From the NCBI GenBank assembly GCA_014377485.1, contig JACMPM010000053.1, forward strand, positions 1 to 64,000: a stretch of DNA of 64,000 nt, given 5' to 3'. The stretch's first letter is position 1. The number at the start of each line of letters is the position of its first letter. This DNA is from Bacteriovorax sp. Lineage in GTDB: Bacteria; Bdellovibrionota; Bacteriovoracia; Bacteriovoracales; Bacteriovoracaceae. The position numbers and the translations under genes are program-made. The notes under the pieces were generated by a model, which was not told where the DNA came from, did not search any database, and saw only the letters and a list, made by a program, of their open reading frames with translations. Below, piece by piece: positions 16,859 through 24,918 of this stretch.

Positions 16859-19351
16859 TTGAATCACTTGACGAAAAAAAGAATCTTAATCTCGACTGAG
16901 CAACAAAATGCTCAGGTGGGAGCTTTTTTTCGTGAATTAGGATTAGAGCTTTGTTCGGTGTTTGATAAAGAGCATCTTGCAGATTACCTATTCATCGTTG
17001 ATGATTACCTGGAAGAACTAAAAATTCTTCCAAGAATTCAGACTAAAAAAATGATCGCTCCAACTTGTTTGTCCGAGGTTCGAGGTTTTTTCGACGAAAA
17101 CCTTATCAATGAAAAGCTCTCGAGAACTCTATTGAGTTCTTATTTTAGTGATGCTCAGGATTTTGACTTAGTTGATCGCTTTTCAAAAGATTTTCAAGAT
17201 GTTTTTACCCTGAAAATACATGATTATTTAAATGTCGGTTATTTTATTGATACGATTGTAGTTGAAGCTTATAAAAACAAGTTTGACTTCGATAAAATAA
17301 GAAATTATCTCAATATCGTTTTTAATTATTCTCTAAAATTAATAGAACAAAACGATGGTCATCCACCTATTGAAGTCTCATTTTCGTATTCCAATACAGG
17401 GTTTGCGGTTCAAGTTTCAATGGATGCCCCTGATTTAAATGTAAGCAAAGAATTTAATTCCAATGGCGAGAAGTTAATTAATTTTTCTTCGAATACCAAT
17501 TATTTTGAAGTTAGTTATTTAAAAAAGAGAGAGAGACTTTACCTATCTTCACTTTGGTTTAAAGAAAAAAATCTTCAATCTTTTAAATCATATTTTCTTA
17601 CTGAAATAGGTGAACGAAAAAGTCTTAAAGAAACGAATTCTACCTTGATTAATCGTTTGGATGAGGGCACGGAAATTGTATCTTACGAAGCTGTTAGTAA
17701 TAAAGCTGACCAGTCTAAAAAACTTCATTTGGCTCGAAAGTTTTGTTTGTTTATTAAGAACTTCAGAACAAGCGAAGAGTCACCAGTTGAACTTGCTTCA
17801 CTCACAATTGATGATATTGATACTTATCTTGCAAATTACCCGAGGCCAGACGCAATCCTTGCCGTTGATTTAGAAATAAAGAATTTTATTATTAAATTAT
17901 TAAATGACGACAGCTTATTCGATGGAGTAACTGACTATATTCAAAAAATTGCCAACTCCAACCTGGACTCTCATGTAGATGAAATTCAACGTATTTTAGG
18001 ACAGAAATCTCTGGAAGATATCTCTGAGATCATTAAGATAAGTGCAGGGCCTAAGGATGATAGTAATGATGTGATGAGAGTTAGTGGATGGACTGAGGCT
18101 AAAAATGAAGAAGAGTGGAAAGTAAAACGCACTGGCTTGATAGAACAAATTAAAGAACAAGTAATAAAAATTCAATCTTCTGGGCGAAATGTTGTTGAAT
18201 CCGATATTATTAAAATTGTTTCACTGGAACTCGGTGTTGATCCCGAAGTAGTAAAAAGTGTAGTTAAAGGTTTGGTTGATGAGGCTGTCAGTAGTGAATT
18301 GGTTAAAAAAGAAAAATTAGAGGACGCATTCGCACTACGTTTTCTGTCTCAACAGCCTGGTCAAGATGCTGCTCGTGAAAAATTAGAAGGACAAATTCTT
18401 CGCATGAAAAAAATCATGGATCAAATGCGTTCTGAGATTGTAAAACTTCTCGTAGAAGCCGAAGCATCTAAGAAGGAAAGAAGTTCTCCGTTTGGTGATG
18501 AACAAACATCTGAGTTGTTAGATCTTAAACAAGCACTTACAAAAACTCTCGAGATGATGAAAACGAAAGAGAAAATTGCACAAAAACAAAAAACAGATTT
18601 CGAGCAAATTTTGTCAGCTAAAGAAAATAAAATTCAAACACAGGAAACATACCTTGAACAATTAAAGGGTGAATTTTCTAGAAGTCGTGAATTTGCCAAT
18701 GAAGAAAAATTAGAATTGTTACAGGTTGAAAATAACAGCCTTACGTCTCGGCTTGAACTCGCTAATCGAAAAATTAATATCATTAACGAAAATATGAATA
18801 AACTGGATAATGATTCTACTGCGAAAAAAGAGAAAGAGCTTGTGACTTTAAAAACTAATATGCAAATGGCTCAAGCTTTGATTGAGAAATTCAAACATGA
18901 GCGATCTGACCTTGAAAGTAAACTTCTTGAGGAAAAAGAAAAAAATATAAAGTTAAGAGATGAAAAGGGCGTGACGGGCGGGCCTTCAAAAGAGCAGGTA
19001 GAAAAAGACTTGTTGATGACTAATCTCCAGGCCGAGAAAAAAAGCTTGGAAGAAAAATACAGAGCTCAGGTTTTGGAGCTTAAAAAAATGGAGCAAAAAC
19101 TCAAGTTTACAACTGCTCAATTGGAAGAATCCCAAAAACGTAAAGCACAGCCAGCCGTTGCGTCTACCAAGAGTAATGAGACCTATATTAAACAGCTAGA
19201 AAATGCCAATGCGAGGATTACTGAAGCCAATAATGAAGTTACCGAGAAGAAAAAAGAAGCTATTAAACTAAAACAAGAAAACACACTTCTAGCTTCAAAA
19301 GTGTCCGAACTTGAAAAAAAACTAGGTAATAGTGAGAAAAAAGCAGCTTAA
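16859..19351 (+). CDS. Large cytoplasmic coiled-coil protein, function unknown
   Basis: The ORF track starts at 16790, inside the previous gene. A TTG at 16859 (or 16868) just after GGAGTAAGGGG is the better start, giving about 830 residues. The N-terminal 450 residues look globular: an opening beta-alpha segment KKRILIST resembling a receiver-like fold, and a central region with VVEAYKNKFDF that faintly recalls GHKL ATPase helices. Both are guesses. The last roughly 330 residues are a long heptad-rich coiled coil with strings of Lys, Glu and Leu. No known family was recognised. It shares an operon with the HD-GYP-like protein. Proteins with this architecture often act as polar or motility scaffolds, which is inference only. 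Confidence 0.55.
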   Translation: MNHLTKKRILISTEQQNAQVGAFFRELGLELCSVFDKEHLADYLFIVDDYLEELKILPRIQTKKMIAPTCLSEVRGFFDENLINEKLSRTLLSSYFSDAQDFDLVDRFSKDFQDVFTLKIHDYLNVGYFIDTIVVEAYKNKFDFDKIRNYLNIVFNYSLKLIEQNDGHPPIEVSFSYSNTGFAVQVSMDAPDLNVSKEFNSNGEKLINFSSNTNYFEVSYLKKRERLYLSSLWFKEKNLQSFKSYFLTEIGERKSLKETNSTLINRLDEGTEIVSYEAVSNKADQSKKLHLARKFCLFIKNFRTSEESPVELASLTIDDIDTYLANYPRPDAILAVDLEIKNFIIKLLNDDSLFDGVTDYIQKIANSNLDSHVDEIQRILGQKSLEDISEIIKISAGPKDDSNDVMRVSGWTEAKNEEEWKVKRTGLIEQIKEQVIKIQSSGRNVVESDIIKIVSLELGVDPEVVKSVVKGLVDEAVSSELVKKEKLEDAFALRFLSQQPGQDAAREKLEGQILRMKKIMDQMRSEIVKLLVEAEASKKERSSPFGDEQTSELLDLKQALTKTLEMMKTKEKIAQKQKTDFEQILSAKENKIQTQETYLEQLKGEFSRSREFANEEKLELLQVENNSLTSRLELANRKINIINENMNKLDNDSTAKKEKELVTLKTNMQMAQALIEKFKHERSDLESKLLEEKEKNIKLRDEKGVTGGPSKEQVEKDLLMTNLQAEKKSLEEKYRAQVLELKKMEQKLKFTTAQLEESQKRKAQPAVASTKSNETYIKQLENANARITEANNEVTEKKKEAIKLKQENTLLASKVSELEKKLGNSEKKAA

Positions 19352-19363
19352 TTCAAATTTTTC

Positions 19364-19392
19364 TTGTCAGTCTAAGGCAATTTGAGTAAAAA
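19364..19392 (+). promoter_or_regulatory. Candidate promoter for tRNA-Leu
   Basis: TTGTCA and TAAAAA boxes are separated by exactly 17 nt, with the mature tRNA starting 18 nt after the -10 box. The spacing is ideal for sigma70, although the -10 matches only partly. Confidence 0.5.
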
Positions 19393-19410
19393 TCATTTCT
19401 ACAAAACGAC

Positions 19411-19493
19411 GCCCTGCTGGTGAAATTGGCAGACACGCCAGACTTAGGATCTGGTGCGCAAGCGTGGGGGTTCAAGTCCCTCGCAGGGCACCA
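19411..19493 (+). tRNA. tRNA-Leu (anticodon UAG)
   Basis: The acceptor stem GCCCTGC pairs with GCAGGGC, and the discriminator A and CCA end are encoded. The anticodon stem CCAGA/TCTGG encloses the loop CTTAGGA, giving anticodon TAG (reads CUN leucine codons). A long variable arm (TGCGCAAGCGT) marks a class II tRNA, as expected for leucine. GGTTCAAGTCC is a normal T-loop. A T-run shortly after CCA can serve as terminator. Confidence 0.96.
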
Positions 19494-19916
19494 TTCTTTT
19501 TTTAACTATCTACATTACAAAGTTTTTTTTAAATCATTTCTTATTGTTAAGATCAAAATAGAATTTTTTTTTCAAGAAAATTTCAAATCAAAATAAGATC
19601 AGACGAAAAATCGTTAGCTATTTAAGGATACCGTAATAATTTTTTTATTTCTGTATCTTTGAATTAAGTTTAAACATGGGAAGTTCAAAAGAGTTGGTAG
19701 TCTCAAAGAAGTTTTACTTCACTATACTCAGCACTTTTAACATCACCATTACAAATCATTAAGATATTATTTACAATCTTTATGTTCTTGTTTCCTCTAG
19801 AGTAATTTTAAGTCTAGCTAAAGAAAAAAAATTTACATAGGACCTATAATTTCTTTAGAAATTGATGTAGGTTCAGCTTCATATTTTTAGCTTTTTAAAT
19901 CTAGAATGAGGAAGGA
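19494..19916. other. Long AT-rich intergenic region before the hybrid kinase
   Basis: These 423 bases have no credible gene. The only small ATG frame (19676, 28 codons) lacks coding character. A perfect TATAAT lies at 19845-19850 and is directly overlapped by the inverted repeat AATTTCT-TT-AGAAATT (19848-19863). This could be a promoter with an operator or leader hairpin for the kinase. No good -35 box is present at 17 nt. Confidence 0.4.
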
Positions 19917-21965
19917 ATGACTTTTTTACAGAATATGGTGAATTCATCTGAATTCCTCTCTGGCGGCGGAGAGATGGGAGCACTGATTCGCACCACTGAT
20001 TGGAGCTTGACTCCCGTTGGATCGCCTGAAAGCTGGCCTAATTCACTTAAAAATCTCATACGTATGATGCTCGATAATGGCTCGCCCATGTATGTGGCCT
20101 GGGGAAGTGAACACACTCAATTTTACAATGATGCTTTTAAGTCTATTCTCGGTGCAGATAAGCATCCTTCAGCTTTGGGAGTAGATACCAAGCAAACATT
20201 CAATGAAGCCTGGAGAATTATAGAGCTAATTTTCGCAGAAGTTATGAAAGGAAAAGCCGTCTCTTATGAAGAGCGTTTACTGCCTTTTTTTCGAAATGGT
20301 TCAAGAGAAGATTGTTATTTTAATCTTTCATTTAGTCCTCTTCGTGAAGATTCGGGAAAGTTAGTCGGAGTAATGGCCATTTTCCATGATGTCACTGATC
20401 AGATGTCTTTTAGAAAATACACAGAAGAAAGTGAACAACGATATCGCCTACTGGCGGATACCATTCCTCATATGATGTGGACTTCAACGCCTGATGGAAA
20501 AGTTAACTACGCAAATGAGCCATGTCTGCAATATACCGGCATGACTTCTCAAAAAAAATATAGCGAGGGTTGGATTCAAGCTGTTCATCCGTATGATCTA
20601 CCTACAGTTTCTAGAGCATGGCTCACAAGTATGAAAACCGGGAAACCCTTTAAAGAAGAATACCGAATTAGAAAAGTCGACGGAGAGTATCGTTGGTTTT
20701 TAGGAAAAGTACTTCCGATAAAAAATAAATTTAATGAAATTTTATATTGGAATGGAACAGCCACTGATATTGAAGATTATAAAAGAATTGAAAGAGAACT
20801 TGAAACTGCTAAAGAAAATGCTGAAAATGCCAATGCTACTAAAACGGCTTTTTTAGCGAATATGAGTCATGAAATTCGAACTCCTCTAGGGGCCATCTTG
20901 GGGTTCAGTGAGCTTTTAAAAAGTGCAAATCTAGTGCATGAGTTACGCGATCAATACATAGAAACGATTAGCCGGAATGGACAAAGTTTAACTCGAATTA
21001 TTGATGATATTTTGGATCTTGCTAAAGTTGAAGCGGGAAGACTTGATATCGAACATATCGATTTTCCACTTTTTGATTTACTAACTGAAGTCATAAATCT
21101 TTTAGCTGGAAAGGCAAACCAAAAAGGAATTTATCTCACACTCACAATTGATCAAAATGTTCCTAAGAATATTTATTCAGATCCAACCAGGCTTCGCCAA
21201 ATATTTATTAATATAATCGGCAATGCGGTGAAGTTTACAGATATGGGTGGAGTCGATGTTCGTGTAAAATCTAAACAGCAACATGATGGCACACTAGGAC
21301 TGACAGTTGAAGTGAGTGACACTGGACGTGGATTAACTGAAGAACAAAAAAATCGTCTATTTGTGCCTTTCACTCAAGCAGACAATACAACAACTCGTCA
21401 ATTTGGTGGAACTGGTTTAGGACTTGCACTATCTAAGAGACTTTCAGAAGCGCTGGGCGGAACAATCACAATCGATAGATTTGAAAAAGATAGAGGATGC
21501 ACATTCATAGTAAGTTTTGTTGCGTTGGTTGGAAAAGATGGATTAGATAAGGTTAAAACTTTATCTGATTGTTTTTGTCCTTCCAAAGATCTTCCTTTAA
21601 AGGGACTTCATGTTCTCTTTGCTGATGATTCTCCAGATAATCAATTTCTCATAGAGCATTTTCTTACCATTAATGGAGCTGAAGTGAGTCTTGCAAGCGA
21701 TGGCAGTGAAGCGGTAGATAAGGCGCTAGCTGGAAATTACAATTTGGTCCTGATGGATATTCAAATGCCAAAGATGGATGGTTATCAAGCGACAAAAGTT
21801 TTATTGAAACGTGGGTATAAAACTCCGATCATTGCTCTTACTGCTCATGCTATGGCAGAAGAAAGAGAAAGAACTAAAGCTGTTGGCTTTTTAGGACATC
21901 TGACCAAGCCTTTCAACTTTACCGATCTTCTTCAAACAATTGTCAGTCTCGCTGTTGTAAATTAA
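19917..21965 (+). CDS. Hybrid sensor histidine kinase (PAS-PAS-HisKA-HATPase-REC)
   Basis: The 682-residue protein is soluble, with no membrane segments. It begins with the GGEMGALIRTTDWSLTPVG motif that heads many PAS hybrid kinases, then a first PAS-like domain (about 30-165) and a second PAS/PAC (about 170-295, ending GTATDIEDYK). The kinase core has H-box MSHEIRTPLG (His318), N-box IGNAVKFT, G1 DTGRGL and G2 GGTGLGLALS. A C-terminal receiver has acidic ADDS, phospho-Asp614 in LVLMDIQMP, and conserved Thr/Lys (ALTAH, LTKPF). It is a cytoplasmic sensor able to autophosphorylate and pass phosphate within the molecule. No partner Hpt or output protein is adjacent. GAGGAAGG precedes the ATG. 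Confidence 0.92.
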   Translation: MTFLQNMVNSSEFLSGGGEMGALIRTTDWSLTPVGSPESWPNSLKNLIRMMLDNGSPMYVAWGSEHTQFYNDAFKSILGADKHPSALGVDTKQTFNEAWRIIELIFAEVMKGKAVSYEERLLPFFRNGSREDCYFNLSFSPLREDSGKLVGVMAIFHDVTDQMSFRKYTEESEQRYRLLADTIPHMMWTSTPDGKVNYANEPCLQYTGMTSQKKYSEGWIQAVHPYDLPTVSRAWLTSMKTGKPFKEEYRIRKVDGEYRWFLGKVLPIKNKFNEILYWNGTATDIEDYKRIERELETAKENAENANATKTAFLANMSHEIRTPLGAILGFSELLKSANLVHELRDQYIETISRNGQSLTRIIDDILDLAKVEAGRLDIEHIDFPLFDLLTEVINLLAGKANQKGIYLTLTIDQNVPKNIYSDPTRLRQIFINIIGNAVKFTDMGGVDVRVKSKQQHDGTLGLTVEVSDTGRGLTEEQKNRLFVPFTQADNTTTRQFGGTGLGLALSKRLSEALGGTITIDRFEKDRGCTFIVSFVALVGKDGLDKVKTLSDCFCPSKDLPLKGLHVLFADDSPDNQFLIEHFLTINGAEVSLASDGSEAVDKALAGNYNLVLMDIQMPKMDGYQATKVLLKRGYKTPIIALTAHAMAEERERTKAVGFLGHLTKPFNFTDLLQTIVSLAVVN

Positions 21966-22048
21966 GAAAAAATTTAAAGCTCCTTCAATTAAATTGGTTT
22001 ACATTAGAATAATTGCAATAAACTAATATTTTTGAATAGGAAGCAGCA

Positions 22049-22430
22049 TTGGAAAAATCTCGTGAACTCGCTAGTGAGTATCCCGATGTTTTACCTGCGA
22101 CCATTAAGACTGCTGTTGAATTTTAAATCATCTCAGCTTAAATGCAAACGGCTCACATCCGGTCGATTTCATTTACTGATAAAAAAAAATGTAACACTCG
22201 CAAGAATGACTCAATTTGTGGAAGTCTTGGAAAAAGAAGAATTCGAAAAAAGAATGGAAGATCCTAAAGATCGCCGTGGAATGTTGGTCGAATTAACTGA
22301 TAAAGGCGTTTTTAAAGTCAATGAGATCATGCTTCATTATCTCTCTCGGCTAACAAACTTCACTAAAGTATTAACGACTGAAGAACGTAACCTGTTTCAT
22401 TTCCTGATGGAAAAAATCCAATCTGGTTAA
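22049..22430 (+). pseudogene. Frameshifted MarR-family regulator remnant
   Basis: The C-terminal part in frame 3 (about 22185-22430) is a recognisable MarR half: a recognition helix followed by EKRMEDPKDRRGMLVELTDKG, the MarR wing. The N-terminal part lies in other frames. Frame 2 has a ribosome-binding site AGGAAG, a TTG start at 22049 and LEKSRELASEYPDVLPATIKTAVEF before a stop at 22124. Frame 1 continues with LSLNANGSHPVDFI to a stop at 22177. Joining them needs frameshifts around the T4 at 22121 and the A9 at 22181. The ORF-track start at 22032 gives a nonsense N-terminus. The gene is therefore probably decayed, unless these homopolymer shifts are sequencing errors. Confidence 0.6.
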
Positions 22431-22552
22431 GCTTCTAATAATAGAAAATAATTTACTCTATCAACCTTATTTAGTTATTTCAAAATTCTATAAAATCTTC
22501 ACTAATTTTTTGTAAAACAGCTAGGCGTTTTTTGCCGATTCTGTCGATCATT

Positions 22553-22657
22553 TTGACACTAATTTGGATCTACTGTTCAATTGATATACGGCCTCATTAA
22601 GGTCTAACGGCTAAAGCATGGTCGTTAGGTAAAATTTCAAGTGGCACGAAAGGTGCC
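22553..22657 (+). promoter_or_regulatory. Putative promoter and structured leader of the fimbrial operon
   Basis: A perfect -35 box TTGACA at 22553 has only a weak -10 candidate (TTCAAT) at 17 nt. Downstream, before the first pilin ATG, are two hairpins: CTAACG...CGTTAG (22604-22628) and GGCAC-gaaag-GTGCC (22643-22657). They could be an mRNA-stabilising or regulatory leader. The sequence was compared by eye with the GEMM-I c-di-GMP riboswitch consensus and does not match it. Confidence 0.3.
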
Positions 22658-22719
22658 TTATAGAACAGCAGAACTATTTAAAACAGTTTCAAATCACATA
22701 CAAAATCCAGGGAGCATCT

Positions 22720-23190
22720 ATGAAAAAATTATTATTAGCTACTACGTTTTTAGCTTTAGCATCTACTTCGTTTGCAGCTACAACCGGTTCTTTATTACTT
22801 CAAGGAACTGTTGCTCAGAAAATTAGCTTAGTAGTTACTTCACAATCTATTGCTTCTACTCTAGATCTCTCAACTTCACAGACAGATTTAGTTGTTGCAT
22901 CAGTAAATGAGCAATCTAACTCAAAGACAGGTTATAAAATGACAATTTCATCTGCAAATTTAAGTAAGATTAAAAGAACGGATGGAGCTGATGTTCTTTC
23001 ATACACTATGAAATATAATGGATCTGCTGTAGGGCTTTCTTCAGCTGGTGGAACAACAATTACTAATTCAGCTGGAACTTCTGTAAATTTAAATAAGAGC
23101 GTATCAATTAGCTATACCGGTGTAGCTGCTGAATCTATGGTTGAAGGTACATACGCTGATACAGTGACTTTTACTATCGCAGCCAACTAA
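22720..23190 (+). CDS. Major fimbrial subunit, copy 1
   Basis: This 156-residue secreted protein has a signal peptide (MKKLLLATTFLALASTSFA, cleavage before ATTG). The mature part starts with GSLLLQGTVAQ and ends GTYADTVTFTIAAN, an immunoglobulin-like pilin pattern with an N-terminal donor strand and C-terminal alternating strand. There are no cysteines. It is about 80% identical by eye, in the mature part, to the adjacent copy. It heads a chaperone-usher operon, so it should be the main shaft subunit, assembled by donor-strand exchange. It resembles the C-terminal pilin domain of the adhesin at the end of the operon. Confidence 0.75.
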   Translation: MKKLLLATTFLALASTSFAATTGSLLLQGTVAQKISLVVTSQSIASTLDLSTSQTDLVVASVNEQSNSKTGYKMTISSANLSKIKRTDGADVLSYTMKYNGSAVGLSSAGGTTITNSAGTSVNLNKSVSISYTGVAAESMVEGTYADTVTFTIAAN

Positions 23191-23222
23191 TCTAAAAAGA
23201 AAAAATTATCAAGACGAGAGTG

Positions 23223-23693
23223 ATGAAGAAATTATTGGCAGGAGCAACGATCTTATTAATGACGACTAGCTCGTTTGCGGCAACAACAGGAACTTTGTTG
23301 CTTCAAGGGTTAGTGGCTCAAAAGATAAGTGTTTTTGTAACTTCGCAAGCAATTGCTTCAACTCTCGACCTATCTACTTCACAGACTGATTTAGTCGTAG
23401 CTACTATGAATGAAAAATCAAATTCAAAGTCCGGTTATAAAATGACAATTTCATCTGCAAACTTGAGCAAACTTAAGCGAACTGACGGCTTAGAAATTCT
23501 TTCATATACGATGAAATATAATGGATCCGCGGTGGCCCTTTCGTCGGCTGCTGGTTCGACCATTACTAACTCATCTGCTTCTTCAGTAAATGTTAATAGA
23601 AATGTTTCAATTAGCTACACAGGTATTTCCGCTGAATTAATGGTCGAAGGGACTTATGCTGATACAGTGACTTTCACAATCGCCGCTAATTAA
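23223..23693 (+). CDS. Major fimbrial subunit, copy 2
   Basis: This is a tandem paralogue of the preceding pilin, with the same signal-peptide type, conserved STLDLSTSQTDLVVA and GYKMTISSANLSK, and the same end GTYADTVTFTIAAN. The ORF track begins at a GTG one codon earlier; the ATG at 23223 is the natural start. Differences are scattered and conservative, which suggests an older duplication kept functional rather than a recent one. Two shaft subunits could mix, or be used at different times. Confidence 0.74.
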   Translation: MKKLLAGATILLMTTSSFAATTGTLLLQGLVAQKISVFVTSQAIASTLDLSTSQTDLVVATMNEKSNSKSGYKMTISSANLSKLKRTDGLEILSYTMKYNGSAVALSSAAGSTITNSSASSVNVNRNVSISYTGISAELMVEGTYADTVTFTIAAN

Positions 23694-23756
23694 TTAGTAT
23701 CGCTAGCATTCCTCATATACGCTAAAGTCTGTCAGGTATTTAGCCGATAAGCCTAA

Positions 23757-24122
23757 ATGAAAAAAAACTTATTTTTCAGCTTATTGTTTGTAATTCAAAG
23801 TTTGAGTTTAGAGCTTAAAGCAGAATCACGCTCAACGCTCTTTCTTCGAGCCTATGTACCGGGTTCTATTAGCACTAATATCAAAGAAATGAAGTTAAGT
23901 GCCACTCAATCCCTATGGTTGTTTTCTAGTCTGTCGAATTCACGCTACCCAAGAGAAAGTCAAAAATTTGAAGTTGAGGGACTTGATCAAGCTGGTCTCG
24001 AAGGTCATATCAAAAAAGTTGTTGGAACTGATCATACTATTCAATATGAAGTCCTAATCACTCGTTTAAAATTTTCATTGGCTCCTAATAAGCCAATATT
24101 TTTAAAAATATCCGCAAATTAG
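23757..24122 (+). CDS. Minor fimbrial subunit or initiator
   Basis: The 121-residue secreted protein has a signal peptide ending around LELKA-ES. The mature part is short (about 100 residues) and starts with STLFLRAYVPGSI, reminiscent of the GSLLLQGTVAQ donor strand of the pilins, and ends LKISAN, like their IAAN end. It lacks the long central region. Its place between the pilins and the chaperone suggests a minor, adaptor or terminator subunit. The similarity is weak and the role is inferred from context. Confidence 0.5.
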   Translation: MKKNLFFSLLFVIQSLSLELKAESRSTLFLRAYVPGSISTNIKEMKLSATQSLWLFSSLSNSRYPRESQKFEVEGLDQAGLEGHIKKVVGTDHTIQYEVLITRLKFSLAPNKPIFLKISAN

Positions 24123-24183
24123 CTTTTCCCTCTATTCTTTTCTAGATAAGATTAATAGGACTTTAACAAGGCAGTTTCAAGGA

Positions 24184-24918
24184 ATGAAGCGAACACTCTT
24201 TTTACTTATCATAAGTTTTTCTAGCTTTCTTTTTAGTTTAAATTCTTACGCGTTCAAATTCTCTCCAATGTCTTCATCGATTGGAGTGAAGGGCAATGAT
24301 AGTAGCGCGCTTTATTTTTTGGAAAACGACACCGATCAATCTATTGCTGTCCAGGTTAATTTAGTTAAGCGAGAAATGGACATAAATGGTGTAGAGAGCA
24401 ATCCCAAAATTTCAAATGAGCTTACTCTATATCCTACACAGCTGATAATTCCACCTAACGAAAAACGTTCAGTGAAAGTTGCGTGGGTTGGAAAAGAATT
24501 ACCGACGAAGGAATTAGCCTACCGCCTGATTGCAGAACAATTGCCAATTGAATTAGAAAAAAATAAAAATAAAAAAGCCAGCATTAAAGTTTTACTTCGT
24601 TATGTAGCTGCTCTTTACGTGAAGGCAGAAGATTACAGTTCTGATATCAAAGTTGCGGAAGTTAAAAATGTAGAAAAGAAAATTTCAATCTTAATTGAAA
24701 ATGTCGGTAAAAAACATCAAGTATTGGCGAATCTTAACTTAAAATTTATTGATGAAAAGAAGAAAAAAGAAATACTACTTACTGTCGATGACTTAAAAGG
24801 AATGAGCGGTGAAAATGTTTTAGCGGATTCAAAGCGCATTTTTATTTTCCCTATGACTGGAAAGTTCTCTGAAATTAGTTCAACCGATAAGGTGAAAATT
24901 AGTTTTGATAAAGATTAA
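24184..24918 (+). CDS. Periplasmic fimbrial chaperone (PapD-like)
   Basis: The 244-residue protein has a signal peptide ending at NSYA-F. A PapD N-terminal immunoglobulin domain follows: LENDTDQSIAVQVNLVKRE, then YPTQLIIPPNEKRSVKVAW and AYRLIAEQLPIEL. The last segment is characteristic of archaic-type chaperones and carries the subunit-binding G1 strand region. A second domain follows to the C-terminus. It caps pilin subunits in the periplasm by donating a beta-strand. It overlaps the usher gene by 14 nt. Confidence 0.85.
   Translation: MKRTLFLLIISFSSFLFSLNSYAFKFSPMSSSIGVKGNDSSALYFLENDTDQSIAVQVNLVKREMDINGVESNPKISNELTLYPTQLIIPPNEKRSVKVAWVGKELPTKELAYRLIAEQLPIELEKNKNKKASIKVLLRYVAALYVKAEDYSSDIKVAEVKNVEKKISILIENVGKKHQVLANLNLKFIDEKKKKEILLTVDDLKGMSGENVLADSKRIFIFPMTGKFSEISSTDKVKISFDKD

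Noticed and set aside
22561-22719. Possible c-di-GMP riboswitch before the pilin genes
   Set aside because: The conserved GEMM segments (such as the GCAAA-containing core) are absent; only simple hairpins remain.
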